From Nelumbo lutea (Eukaryota > Streptophyta > Magnoliopsida > Proteales > Nelumbonaceae), in the NCBI GenBank assembly GCA_022828595.1, contig JAKGHH010000001.1, positions 212,425,848 through 212,489,847 of the forward strand: a stretch of 64,000 bases of DNA, in the 5' to 3' direction. The notes under the pieces were generated by a model, which had not been told where the DNA came from, did no database searches, and saw only the letters and a program-made list of their open reading frames with translations. A program made the position numbers and the translations under genes. Shown here piece by piece: positions 33,536-44,881 of this stretch. The stretch's first letter is position 1; the number at the start of each line of letters is the position of its first letter.

Positions 33536-33727
33536 TGTTAGAACAAGTTATTAATTTATTATTTAGTGCTGCAGGGGCACTGTTGTAATTTTCTATCCTT
33601 TTATAATGTTTTTTGGTCGCCCTAGTATAAATACAACAGCTGGCACCGCCAGCCTAACTTTTTGATTCTCTAAACTTGTCTTCTCTCTTCTCTTCTTCTC
33701 TTCTACTGTGTTTCCACCAAGATAACA
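33536..33727 (+). repeat. 5' LTR of element F
   Basis: It begins TGTTAGAACAAG and ends AAGATAACA, directly before TGGTATCAGAGC. At 192 bp it is the shortest LTR in the window. Confidence 0.85.
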
Positions 33728-34359
33728 TGGTATCAGAGCATCGGTTTTGGGGTTGAAGATAGTCCAATCAAAGTCTTTCTCCAGATTTATTTATTTTTTA
33801 TCAAACCAGGAATAGTACAGCATCGACTGATTTGTAAGTAGTTTCTGTTTGCTTTTTTTTTTTCTTTTTTTCTTGGTCGTGTGCCAAGAAATCACCTGGA
33901 AGAAGGGTGAACAGATGCTGTGAAGCTCCTTTTTTCAGTTCCTTGTGGATCGTGTGATCCTTCTGTACCCAGGTTGGTGAGTTGTGTAGGTCTGGATGAC
34001 CTGTATTTGCAGTAACAGCATAATTGGGCATTGTCTTTGATGACAGTAGTATCCATGTGCCCTAGAAGATGTGTGTTTGATATTCATAGAGCCTATCCAT
34101 ACCTTCTTGATCTGTTTTCTGTCATTGTTTAGTTTCCGAATCAGTTCCAGAGGTGTTCCAGTACCTGTGTTTTTTCCGGACAGTGGTGAATATTTTTTTT
34201 GGGGGTTGTGAGTAATCTGGTGATTGTTTCTTTTGCTGGCTGTGTGACTGATCTGTAGAAAGAGTCCTTGTTACCATGTCGTTTGAGAATTCAGCCACAT
34301 CTGGTGTGTGTTTGTTAGCCATGGTGGAGCGAGTGGGGGGTTGGATATAAACTTCCCTG

Positions 34360-37300
34360 TGCTGTCATTTATTTCGATGGACTCAACTACCTAGAGTAGT
34401 CAAAGGGAATTAAAGTACACATAACAACAAGGCGGAAAATAGGCTACATATATGGAAAATGAAGGAGCCAAAGTCTCGGAGTGCAGAGCATGAAAAGTCG
34501 AACCAGGAGAATAGCATGGTGATGTCATGGCTTTTAGTTTCTATGTTGCCATAGGTCAGAAAAAATTTTATATGGGCAGAGATAGCCTATGAAGTTTGGG
34601 AGCAAGCTAAATCTACAAATTTGGAACAAGGACATGCAAAAATCTATCAGCTGCAAGCTGAGTCCTCCACTTGTAGACAGGGGGAGAGGAGTTTCTTAGC
34701 TTATTACTCAAATTTGACATCTATTTGGAGGGATTTGGATCACTACCTAAATATGGAATGGGAATGTGATGCAAATACCAAGGCCTACAAGTCTCTGATT
34801 TCTCATTGAGTTTTTGCTTTCCTCTTGGGGCTGAATTTTATGTATAAATCAATCAGGGTACAGATTTTAGGAAGTAAAGATCTTCCTTTAATTAAAGAAG
34901 TGTATGCCTTGGTGCAGTTAGAAGAAAGTAGGAGAAATGTAATGAACTCCTCTAAGGGGGAGCCAGTTGCTTGGTAGTTGGGGAGGGGGAGGGGGGGTGC
35001 AAATGCAAGCAATGGAAGTTCCTTCAATAAGAGTCATTCCAAAAAGAGAGTAGATGATAAAGATAAGCTTTGGTGCACCCATTGTCAGCAGTGTAGGCAC
35101 ACTAGAGACACTTGTTGGGATCTCCTTGGGAAGCCCAAGTGGGCTCAGGATTTAAGTGAGAAAGCAGAACAAAATAAGAAGCCTAATCTGCAATCTCAAA
35201 GTATAATTTAGCAAACATGGCCTCTCAAGAGCACCAGTCTACAGGTTCCACTATGACTCATGATCACCCTTTTGGTTCTAATCCCAAGGAACATCATCAA
35301 TTCATTCCGTGATCATCTAGAGTTGTATGGTAGATTTCTTCTTCAAATGGATTATAGCACTACCCCCTCGATTTCATTTGCGTCTACATTAGGTAACTCT
35401 TCCATAGATTTCCATATGCCTTTTCATTCTTCAGATTCTCATTGGATTATAGATTCTGGAGCCTCGAACCATATGATTGGTAAGTCAAATTGTTTTCGAT
35501 CCTATAATCTTAAATTTTGGTAGGGACAAGGTGAGACTAGCGAATGGATTGTCTTCCACCATAGTTGGTCAATGAACCATATCACTTCCCTTCGGCCTTA
35601 CCCTTTCTAATGTCTTACTTGTTCTAAAATTGCCTATAAACTTGTTTTCTATTTGTAGTATTACAAATTCATTAAATTGGTCAACAACCTTCTTTTCTTC
35701 CTCTTGTGTAATACAAGATTTGGCCTCGGGGAGGATGATTGGTAGAGGTAGTATGGCGGATGGTATATACATGTTGGAGAACAAAGCTGCTCTTGCAGTC
35801 ACAAAGTCTAAGAGTCAGTCTAGTAAGAGTTAAGCCTATTTGTGGCATAGTCATTTGGGCCACTTATCTTTTGAGTTATTAAATATCTTGTTTCCTGAGT
35901 TGTTTAAGTCATTGTCAGTGTCCAAATTCACATGTCAAACTAGTCAATGAACAAACTCTGTAGAAACCTTTTTCCTTCAAGAAACAATAAATCTGAATTT
36001 CCTTTTCATATTGTTTATTCTGATGTTTGGGGCCCTATACTTTACCCTCTGAGACTAGATATAAGTATTCCATTACACATATTGATGACTACTCTAGATA
36101 TACATGGTTGTATCCAATGAGATCCAGAAAAGAAGTGCCAAAAATTGTAAAAGACTTCCAAAGTATGATATTCACTCAATTTTAGACTGAAATCCAAAAT
36201 TTTCAATCCAACAGTGCTAAAGAGTGTTTCCATAGCGATCTCATTGAATTTTTTGCTTCGTGTGGTTCCCTTCACCACAGTTCTTGTACCAAAACTCCCC
36301 AACAGAATGGTGTGGCTGAAAAAATTGCCATCATCTTGAAGTTGCTCGTGGATTACTACTACATATGAATGTTCCAAAAAGGTTTTGGGTGGATGTTGTT
36401 TTATGTGTTGCATATCTCATTAACTGTATGCCATCTCAGTTGTTGGAGTACAAGGCCCCACAAAAACTCTTATTTCCAAAAGTACCCTTATTTCCTATCC
36501 CATTCCGTGTGTTCGGTTGTCATTGTTTTGTTTAGGACTTATCCTCTACTCATGGTAAGCTTGATCCTCACACTACTCCCTATGTTTTCTTGTGCTACCC
36601 TTTATTTCAAGAGGGTTACCATTGTTTTGATCTTGCTTCCAAGAAGTATTATGTCTCAATGGATGTATCTTCTTTTGAAAATGACCCTTTTTTCTTTATT
36701 TCTCCTTAGGGGGAGTGTAGGGTTGAGGAGAAACAAGTTTAGGCTCAGGCTCAGCTCTCTCCACTCCTTGATCCTCCTCCGTTTTGTGTATTCCTTTGTC
36801 ATCGAAAGCCAAACAAGTTCAAGAGTAGTGGAGCAACCTGAAACTATATCAACAACACCATCAGATTCATTGGGGCAGATCCTATCCAACCAGGTACTCT
36901 CATTCCCATTGATATGTCTAATCCCATTGCTATTGACTCTTCTAGTACTGATGATCTTGACATCCCTATTGCACAAAGAAAAGGAGTTAGGTCCTACACC
37001 ATTAAACACCCTATTTTCCATTTTGTTTCGTATGAGAACATTTCACCCTCTTTTCGTGATTTTGTATCCTCTATTGACAATATCCTTACCTAAGAATGTG
37101 GCAGAATCTCTTTTAATGCCTGAATGGACAGATGCAACAAAATAGGAGATCAATGCTCTACATAAAAATGGTACATGGGACTTGGTGGACCTTTCTAAAG
37201 GAAAGGAACCCACAGGGTGTTAGTGGGTTATAGTGAAGCATAGAGCCGATGGCAACATGGAAAGGTTTAAAGCCTGGTTAGTGGAAAAATGTTTCACTCA

Positions 37301-38495
37301 AGTGTATGGGGTTGATTATGCGGAGACCTTTGTCCAAGTAGCTAAGATGAATTCTATTAGAGTCCTTTTTTCTCTAGCTGCAAATCTTGATTGGATCTCC
37401 ATCAATTGGATATCAAAAACGCATTCTTGAATGATGACCTTGAAGAAGAAGTGTACATGCTTTAACTCCCAGGTTTTTTGTGCTTGAGGCAGTGAGCAAA
37501 AAGTGTATAGGTTGAAGAAATCCTTGTATGGGCTGAAACAATCACCAAGGGCTTGGTTCAGCAAGTTCCATTTAGCGGTGCAACAAATAGGCTACAAACA
37601 GTGCTAGACATATCATACATTATTTGTGAAAAGAGGGGAAGGGAAAACTGTAGCTCTGATGGTATATGTTGATGTCATAGTGAATGCTGGTGATTGGAAA
37701 ACTGAAATTCAGAAGTTAAAGGAGTTTCTAGCCACTTAGTTTGAGGTGAAGAATCTAGGTCCCTTGCGGTATTTCCTTGGAATTGAAGTTGCCCGCTCAC
37801 AAAAGGGGATCTTCATTTTTTAGAGGAAATACGTTCTAGATCTGCTACAAGATTCAGGAAAGTTAGGAGTCAAGATGATCAACTCTCCATTGAGCCAAAT
37901 CATAGGTTGGGTGACTATTGTGGTGAGACTGTCAAATATGAAGTAGTTCCAGAGCCAAATCATAGGTTGGGTGACTATTGGGCTGCTTTACTATTCTAGA
38001 AACATGGGCATTTGAAAATTGAAGTGTATATAGATGCTGACTGGGCTGAAGCAGTCGATGACAAAAAGTCCCTAATGGTTATTGTACCTTTGTGGGAGGG
38101 AACCTAGTTACGTGGAGAATCAAGAAACAAAATGTTGTGGCTAGGTCTAGTACTGAAGCAAAGTATAGGGTAATGTCCCATGGAGTGCTTTAGATTATGT
38201 GGATTAAAAATATGTTGGGTGATCTAGGTTTCTCTGTTGATAGTCCCATGTCCTTGTACTGTGACAACAAAGCTTCCATCAATATTGCATCTAATTAAGT
38301 TCTCTATGATAGAACCAAACACATTGAAGTGGACAAACACTTTATTTGGGAGAAATTTGTAAGTGGGGAGGTGTGTACTCCCTATGTTAGTTTTGAAGAC
38401 CAACTAGCTGGTACTTTACAAAGGGTCTAAATCACTTGCGACACAATGACTTATGTGACAAGTTGGGCAAGGTTGAAATCTATGTCCCAACTTGA
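34360..38495 (+). pseudogene. Element F gag-pol remnants
   Basis: Gag (QLQAESSTCRQGERSFLAYY), knuckle (CTHCQQCRHTRDTC near 35080), protease DSGASNH near 35455, pre-integrase, integrase (DVWGP near 36020, QQNGVAEK near 36300), RT (KHRADGNMERFKAWL near 37235; QWISKTHS-like remnant of the catalytic region) and RNase H (DADWAE, YCDNKASINI, KHIEVDKHF) are present in mixed frames. Between RT and RNase H a segment is deleted at about 37950. Numerous stops make it inert. Confidence 0.82.
37892..37980 (+). repeat. Direct repeat at element F deletion junction
   Basis: A 29-bp sequence containing CCAAATCATAGGTTGG at about 37892-37920 recurs at 37952-37980. The first copy is in its normal place (PNHRLGD-like coding). 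The second sits where roughly 60 codons of the RT/RNase H link are missing. Confidence 0.82.
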
Positions 38496-38501
38496 GGGGA
38501 G

Positions 38502-38650
38502 TGTTAGAACAAGTTATTAGTTTATTATTTAGTGCCACAGGGACACAGTTGTAATTTTCTATCCTTTTATAATGTTTTTTGGTTGCCCCAGTTTAAATAC
38601 AATAGATGGCACCGCCGGCCTAACTTTTTGACTTTCTAAACTTGTCTTCT

Positions 38651-38688
<38 letters not shown>

Positions 38689-38716
38689 TCTTCTCTTCTA
38701 TTGTGTTGCTACTTTC
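38502..38716 (+). repeat. 3' LTR of element F
   Basis: It starts TGTTAGAACAAG after the purine tract and carries a CT microsatellite at about 38655-38690 absent from the 5' LTR. The right end is approximate. Confidence 0.7.
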
Positions 38717-39189
38717 TTCTTGTTATTTTCTTATTTGTTAGGCATCAACCAACACGTCAATGTAGCTGACTTGAACCTATGAAGGCTTCAAAACCTGAAC
38801 CAATAAGCAACGAAAAACTTAAAGATTTTGTCCAGTCAACACATTTTATTATTTTCTTCTTCCATCTTTTCTTTTTTTTTTTTTTTTAAGGCAAAACTAG
38901 GGGCTCAACACCTATATTTTCTAAATCTTCTTTTCATCATTTTTTCTTGTTATGAATATGTTGATTTTGTAAGTTTGAATAAGAAGTTTCTACTTTTTTA
39001 TGAAGACTATTGATAATTACTTGTGAAATATGTTTGTTGGTTGCTATGGAACCTAGGGAATTACTCTAGGATTTAGGTTTTTTTTTTTTAACCATTGCCT
39101 AAGCAATGCCTAGGCAAAGTAACACCTCCTATTACCTTGCCTTGCCTTGGTGCTCTGAAAACTATGGAACCCATTTTCCACATTAAGTT

Positions 39190-40010
39190 GGTAGAGAAAT
39201 CAGTGATTTAAAAGACATGCCCAAGGCACGCCTAGGCACACAGACGAGGCGCATTTTAGGGCTGGCACCTTGTCTAGGTCTGCATGCAGCCCCTTTACAA
39301 TGACATACACCTAGTGCACTTTGTGCCCCAACCCAAATGTGTGCCTTTTTATTATTATTATTATTATTATTTTTTTCGCTTTTTGTGTTTTTAAGCATGG
39401 TGGATGGGTTAGGGTCTAAGTTCCCAAAAACGTGATCAAGCCCCTTGAAGCAAGCCCAAACAAGTCCATATGTCCATGTTAAGGTCTTAAATTCTTAATC
39501 CCTTCAAAAATGGTTTTATAATTTGAATTTTCTTTCAAAAAATTTCTTTTCTTAGGATGAAACCCCCTATTTGCTAATGTTGTTCATTTCGTTCATCCTA
39601 GTAAAAGATGCTTTTAAAATTTAATTAAAACTATAAAATCATTTTTTTTTGTAGGGATTAAGATTTTAAGACCATAAAATGGACTTGTTTGGGCTTGCCT
39701 CAAGGGGCTTGGTATAAAGGCAGCTTGTAGAGATAGGAATGAAAGATGATTAACATCATATTAGTTATTTGAAATAATGCAGTTGGCAATAATATAAAGA
39801 AATGGTTTTATATGCTGTTTTTTATTTTATTTTTGCATTTTCACTTTAAATTTGTTTTATATGTTATGTTTATGTATTTAATTCAAGCTAATGGGTTTTT
39901 TAAAATACTTAGTTTAAAATTGAAGTTTGTGCCTTCCTTTAAAAAGTCCTGCATGTGGCCTTGTGCCTTGTGCGTCAGGCACAAAATGCCTTTTGCTCCT
40001 TTTTTGGTAA
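39190..40010. repeat. Probable inactive DNA transposon with GC-rich ends
   Basis: Left sequence AAAAGACATGCCCAAGGCAC and right sequence, read in reverse complement, AAAAGGCATTTTGTGCCTGA are loosely inverted and share CAAGGCAC and GGCAC subrepeats. There is an (ATT)n run near 39345-39375. No coding frame and no clear target duplication. Confidence 0.4.
39432..39718. repeat. Foldback element with ~100-bp inverted arms
   Basis: CAAGCCCCTTGAAGCAAGCC at 39432 and onward is matched in reverse complement up to 39718, continuing through CCCAAACAAGTCCAT, GGTCTTAAA and CTTAATCCC, and further inward through AATGGTTTTATAATTTGAAT. Arms span about 39432-39535 and 39620-39718 with an 85-bp loop. It is noncoding and could fold into a long hairpin RNA. 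Confidence 0.82.
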
Positions 40011-40249
40011 TCAATAGCATAAGTTTGCATGACCCAACTCTTCTAGTTTGAGCTTGTATTACTTTGATGGTCCCAAGCCCGGATAAAGGAGGGTTGTGTC
40101 AAGTTAGCAATTGGCATTAAAACTTTTGCTAAACTCTTATGGTCTTGGATCTAATCTTTTCGTCCTCATACTAGGGCATTCCTTAGAAGCAATGTGCTTG
40201 ATTATGGTGGAAATAGGAAAAGGTTCCTACATTGTTTTGGACAAGTATT

Positions 40250-40620
40250 GATAAATAAGTCATTCCAGGAAATATGAATTTGATTTACCACTTCTAACAT
40301 AGAAAAATTAACAAGAACAACTATAGAATTAATAGACACAATTAAGAGGAAAAGGACTTATATTGCATGCTTACAAGAAACTAAATGCAAGGGAAAAAGG
40401 CTAAAGAAATCGATGGCTACAAACTATGGTAGACAGGGAGAAAGAAGTAAATAATAGAAAGGGAGTAGCTATAATAGTAGTTATGTATTTAAAAAATAAA
40501 ATTTTAAATGCAAAATGATTTAGAGGTATAATAATTTTAATTAGCTTGTTTTAGGTGAAAACATCATTTACATAATCGGTACATATGTACCTCAAGTGGT
40601 TCAAAGGAGCTTTAAGAGGT
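40250..40620 (+). pseudogene. LINE endonuclease fragment (RTE-like)
   Basis: Broken + strand reading gives TIELIDTIKRKRTYIACLQETKCKGKR and then IIYIIGTYVPQV. The order (QETK metal-binding motif, then a GTYVPQ-like strand) is that of the apurinic endonuclease of RTE-type non-LTR elements. Stops are frequent and no RT follows directly. Confidence 0.6.
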
Positions 40621-40639
40621 TTAGATACACTTAGTCATA

Positions 40640-40815
40640 CGCTGATTATACCTTATTCATTAAGCAAGAAGGTACTTTTTTTACTGCACTTATTGTTTAT
40701 GTTGATCATATAGCAACTGGTAATAATCCTATTAGTTGCATTGGCTGAAACAATTTTTACATTAGTAATTTGAAACAAAAGATCTTGGAGAATTTCAATA
40801 TTTCCTAGGAGCCAC
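40640..40815 (+). pseudogene. Short copia RT fragment
   Basis: The + strand reads YTLFIKQEGTFFTALIVYVDHI, which covers the RT catalytic strand (YVDD changed to YVDH). It is followed by a broken NLKQKILENFNIS. It is an isolated fragment of under 180 bp. Confidence 0.65.
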
Positions 40816-41600
40816 TTATATCCTACCCTCAATCTATTTTCATTTACAACTGTGCCTAGAACATTTGATCTCTCCCCACCCATTGTGCTAATGAATCAGC
40901 CATGCTATTACACTCTCTTTTCATCCAATGAAATCTTGCTTCAATGTCGCTAACTAGCCACCTTTTTTTTTTAATTCATTTCTGTAGATCCATAGAGAAT
41001 TCTCCTTTTTTGAAGCCACCCTATCACAAATCATGAATATCCTTCCATAATCATTTTATTTACATTTATATCCTTTGCTCTTTGCACACCCTGCATAACA
41101 GCCATTATCTCAATCCTTAATGAATCTCCAATACCATTTGGTTCCAAGAATAACACAATAATGTAACCAGAGTTTTTCTCAGAAATACCTCCCACTCGTG
41201 AAGGCCCTAGATTTCCCCTACAACTACCATCAAAGTTAAATTTAATGAACCTTCTTTCTGGTGGCATCTAACACCTATAGAGGAAAGGTTTTCTTAGTGA
41301 GAGCAAATAAACTTGATTCAATCTAGATGGTTCCACCTGCATTCAATCAAAGTGAAAACTATCCAACTGTAAGCAACAAAAGGATAGGAGATCAATAAGT
41401 TAAAGCAGGTCTCCTCATTTGCTTTGCAAAGAATGCACCAATGAGGAGATAAGCAATAATTATATCTCAATTTCCATAGCAAGTCACATGTTAATCTTCT
41501 AATGAAAACCTCCCAACTAAAAGCTCTAATTCTTGGTGGTATAGGCTTCTGCCGAACTTCTTTTACAGGATAAGACTTCAAGGTGAAAGGGAGCAATAAT
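40816..41600 (-). mobile_element. L1-type LINE fragment (zf-RVT and RNase H)
   Basis: On the minus strand 41596-41318 encodes PPRIRAFSWEVFIRRL, CILCKANEE and the zinc-binding linker region. Frame 41267-41031 encodes RNase H (KFNFDGSCRGN, GDSLRIEI, MIMEGYS). Further remnants read MADSLAQWVGR near 40900. It is 5' truncated and interrupted by stops. Confidence 0.78.
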
Positions 41601-42715
41601 TGGAGGAGAAAAGGTGCTGGGAAGGATTTACACAGGGTCTATGACTGGAAAAAAAACGGTGGGGCAAATGTGATAGGAGTCAGGGTTGAAAGGGGAGAAA
41701 TGGGGGAACAGAGGGAGAATGGGGAAGCTATAGGGGAGGGAGAAGATGAGAAAGTGGGGGCAAAGCTGAGAAGGCTATTGGGGAAGATAATTTAGAGAAA
41801 GGAGGAGTGCGTATTGGTTGGTTGTTGGATAAACAGGTCGAGATTGGGAAATCATTGGGTCTATTTTTCATGGAGGGGAAGGAGTGGTGAGGAAAGCAAT
41901 TGAACAGTTTGAGAGAAGGGGAAGGGAAGAACAGAATAGAAAGAAAGATATTGGGGAAGAAGGGGAGGAGAGGGAAGAAGGAATTGCTGATGAGGAATAG
42001 AGGGAGGGTGAGGTTTGGAGATTGAACTTGAAGATAAAGCTCGTCTTGTGGAATGTAAGGGGCCTGAGAGATGAAAGGAGGAGAAGGGTTGTAATGAACA
42101 TTTCGAGAAAACAAACTCCAGATGTGGTGTGTTACAGGAAATGAAACTGGAGTCATTTGATATAAGAATGAAGGAGATATACTGATAAAAAAAAGAATGA
42201 AGAAGATATGGGGGTCTAAGGTTGGGGCGTGGGTGGAAGTGAATGCAGTGGGTTTCTTGGGAGAGTTGGTGGTCATCTGGGACCTAGGAGTCTTTGAAAA
42301 GGTTGGGGGGAAGAAGGGGGTGTGATGCCTGTAGAAATATTTTCATCAAGGCCAAAGATAAAAGTAAGGAAGATAGCGAGGATGGTTTGGAGGTGCGTAC
42401 CGTTTGCAATTTTCTGGAATATATGGAAGGAAAGAAATAGAAGGATTTTTGAGGACAAGGATTGTAAGCTCGAAAGGATGGTGGTGGCTGTTAGAAAATC
42501 TGTTGCAGATTGGGTCTTTGTATTACCAGAATCTAGATAAGTTCTGGTGAGAGAAAAACTTGGGGAAGTTGAGTTCTCAAACGGAAATTTGAAAGTTTCT
42601 ATTGTATTTCTCACAAAAGTTGGGTGTTGCCTTAACAACTGGATATGATGCATCTTTTTTCTTTTCTTTAATGAAATTTTGTTTTTATTTTACTATCAAA
42701 AAAGAAAAAAAAAAT
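41601..42715 (+). mobile_element. Internally deleted L1-type LINE
   Basis: The purine-rich first 400 bp resembles the ORF1 part of the LINE at 52980-53983 (opposite strand). An endonuclease remnant follows near 42030-42290 (KLILWNVRGLRDERRR and DVVCYRK, where related elements have QETK). Coding then jumps to the 3' linker region (FWNIWKERNRRIFED, 42400-42460). The end carries TTTAATGAAATTTTG and an A-rich tail near 42700-42714. RT is missing. Confidence 0.7.
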
Positions 42716-43287
42716 GAGACTGCAAGGGAAGAAGGGGATGATAAAGGACCTTGAAGAAAGGGCATAGGAGAAAGAGTCTGAGGGTGACATAGTCCAAATG
42801 GTACCATCAAGCTTGGAAGGGTCCAAGAACAACCTTCAAGAATTTTAATCAAACTAGTAAGTGTGTATGTCCTTTGCACATGGCAAGGGCAATTTTTGAT
42901 GATGATGATGATGATAGAAAATAAAATGTTTCCAAAATTTTCTACATTTTTATATTTCTATGTCTATAAAAATTATTTTTATTTGTCACAGTTGTTTTTG
43001 TATAATATGATGAATATACAATATTAGAGATGTGCCCAAATGTTTTCTACAATTTTGTATACTTTTTTTTTCTTTTCATCTTTTTTTAATTATGACATCA
43101 AGGATTTACACATTTGACCCAAAAGGTTGAATTGTTGATTCACAACCAAATAGGAAAACAATTCCATCTTTGTGTTGGTTTTAAATTTCTATTTTATTTC
43201 TATCATTAATAAAAACAATTATTCTTTATCACACTTATTTTTCGTTAATATAGTTAATTAATATAGGATTCAGTGAAAGAATTAGAG
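42716..43287. other. AT-rich intron stretch
   Basis: No gene or element recognised. It holds a (GAT)n run at about 42897-42917. Confidence 0.6.
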
Positions 43288-44220
43288 TTTTTTTTTTTGA
43301 TAAATCCAGAAGGGGCCGCACAAGAACCCGGGGGGGGGGGTCCCCATACATTGCTAAAACAAATAAAAGAAAGAGACCAGGGAAGATCACAAAGGTTAAA
43401 GGAAACAAACCCGTTCACATCTGCTAAAGCTTCATGGGCAAGCCAGTCTGCAGCTTGGTTAGCCTCTCAAAACATATGCCTATACACTAGACCCTTCCTT
43501 AGTCTCAAAGGTGGGTTGAGAAGATGTTGCAGACAGGAGATCACCAACCTTGAATCGCCTTTGATAATAATGGGATGGTCCTTGAAGTTTAAAGCCATGT
43601 TATGGGCTTCTCATGCCATCCATGCTTCTTCCACATTGATGGTTGTAGACCCTAGGTAGTAAGCCTTAAGATTCACTTCTCCAAGATGATTTCTTGCAAT
43701 GCAGTCCACCGAGCAAAGCACATCCTCAATACACAAAGCATCGAAATTCCATTACTTGATGGAATTATGGTTTTCAAAATAGGACTCACTAGCCCTTTTT
43801 TAAACCACTTGAGGGGGGTCAGACAAGCTATTGAAAGTTTTTTTATTTCTATTCTTCCAGAGATGCCATAGAATAAAAACACATTTTCCTTTATGTATTC
43901 TTCTCCTGAGATATCATTAATACAAATTTTGGACCACCAATCTTTTATAGAGGCATCCATGTCATTCAAACCCCCAATAGATGGAGAAAAATTCTGCCAA
44001 ATTTGTCTAGCTGTAGAACGTCTCTCGAAAATATGATCCAAGTTCTCATCCTCCCCACAAAGGCTACAACAGCCATCAATATTAAACCCTCTACTTCTAA
44101 GCATGCTTTTCAATGGAAGTCTATTATTAAGAAGCAAAAATAAGAAAATCTTCAATTTTGGAGGACAGTTGATACTCCAAACCTTAGTATCCCAATTAAA
44201 TCCATCCCTTGAGTTCATCC
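43288..44220 (-). mobile_element. L1-type LINE 3' half
   Basis: A T-run at 43290-43300 marks the poly(A) end on the minus strand. RNase H coding (IIIKGDSRLVISCLQ, ADWLAHEALADVNGF) lies at about 43360-43670. A 181-residue frame (44218-43673) carries the zinc-binding linker: KVWSINCPPKLKIF, CCSLCGEDENLDHIFE and WQNFSPSIGG. A G-run lies at 43331-43340. The RT itself is absent. Confidence 0.82.
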
Positions 44221-44228
44221 AACTACAC

Positions 44229-44545
44229 TTTAAATTATAAGACTTAATGAGAGGGAATTGAATGAGAAGAAATGTAATAGTTCAAATTACATTTTGTGCC
44301 CTCACAATTATAGAGAGATCAAATTCAAAAAATAAGGGTAATCTAGTCAAGAATAGGATTCAAAGAATTTTAATGGGAATTAATACCTTAAATATAAGAC
44401 TTAATGAGAGAGATTTGAATGAGGAGAAAAGTGGTTGTTCAAATTACATTTTTATCCTTATAATTAAAGAGCAACCAAATTAAAAAAATTGGGTATTTTA
44501 GTCAAACAAAAGTTCCACACTTCCATTCACACTTTTAATAGTAGT
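44229..44545. repeat. ~157-bp tandem duplication
   Basis: The block starting TAAATTATAAGACTTAATGA near 44231 repeats, diverged, from about 44389 (AAATATAAGACTTAATGA). Both copies contain TTCAAATTACATTTT and end with TAGTCAA. There is no coding frame. Confidence 0.75.
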
Positions 44546-44585
44546 ATAGATTGAGCACATTAGGAAGTTAAGATTCCCTTATACC

Positions 44586-44880
44586 ACAGTTGTCAAGGTG
44601 ATGACTAGGTGACTAGGCAACAAGAATGGCAATGCTGAAACCTTATTATAATATCATTCATATTGCTATATGTTTCTAATATGTATGCTAATATCTTAAT
44701 ACATTCTATTATATGCTATATATGCAATTTATATGTTGTTTTAAAGTTCTACTTTTCAAATTTAAAAGATTCAAGGGTTTTAAGAAGAGAAAAGGAAATC
44801 AAGAATAGAACTATAAAGCGGTTTCTCTTTTTTCTCTCTCTCTCTCCCCCCTATTAAATAAAGCAGCAGCCAAAGGGAAA
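44586..44880 (+). repeat. hAT-type MITE (copy 3), right end missing
   Basis: It starts CACAGTTGTCAAGGTGATGACTAGGTGAC and follows the copy at 54631 through ACATTCTATTATATGCTATATAT and AAAGATTCAAGGGTTTTAAG to CTATTAAATAAA. The right half is missing where copia remnant N begins. Confidence 0.75.
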
Positions 44881-44881
44881 G

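Larger units (their letters stand above)
33536..38716 (+). mobile_element. Copia element F
   Basis: 5' LTR 33536-33727, primer site 33728-33739, gag-pol, purine tract CTTGAGGGGAG and 3' LTR from 38502. The internal region has a stop every few dozen codons, so it is old. The right LTR end is uncertain because it diverges from the left LTR after TGTGTTGCTAC. Confidence 0.85.
33399..39166. repeat. hAT-type MITE (copy 2), split by element F
   Basis: The left arm (33399-33535) starts with GTTGTCAAGGCAATGCCTAGGTGAC. The right arm ends at 39166 with GGTGCTCTGAAAACTATG and holds CCTAAGCAATGCCTAGGC. Both resemble the terminal parts of the copy at 54631-55222. Element F lies between them. I could not find a convincing target duplication for this copy. 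Confidence 0.55.

Noticed and set aside
38828..39013. Phe-rich 61-residue frame
   Set aside because: Low-complexity AT-rich sequence in a MITE arm; no conservation visible.
33399..39166. An 8-bp target duplication for MITE copy 2
   Set aside because: The flanks ATTCCCTC-like and GAACCCAT match at only about half the positions.
41728..42276. 182-residue Ser/Pro/Phe-rich minus-strand frame
   Set aside because: It is the complement of purine-rich LINE coding on the + strand; composition, not conservation, keeps it open.
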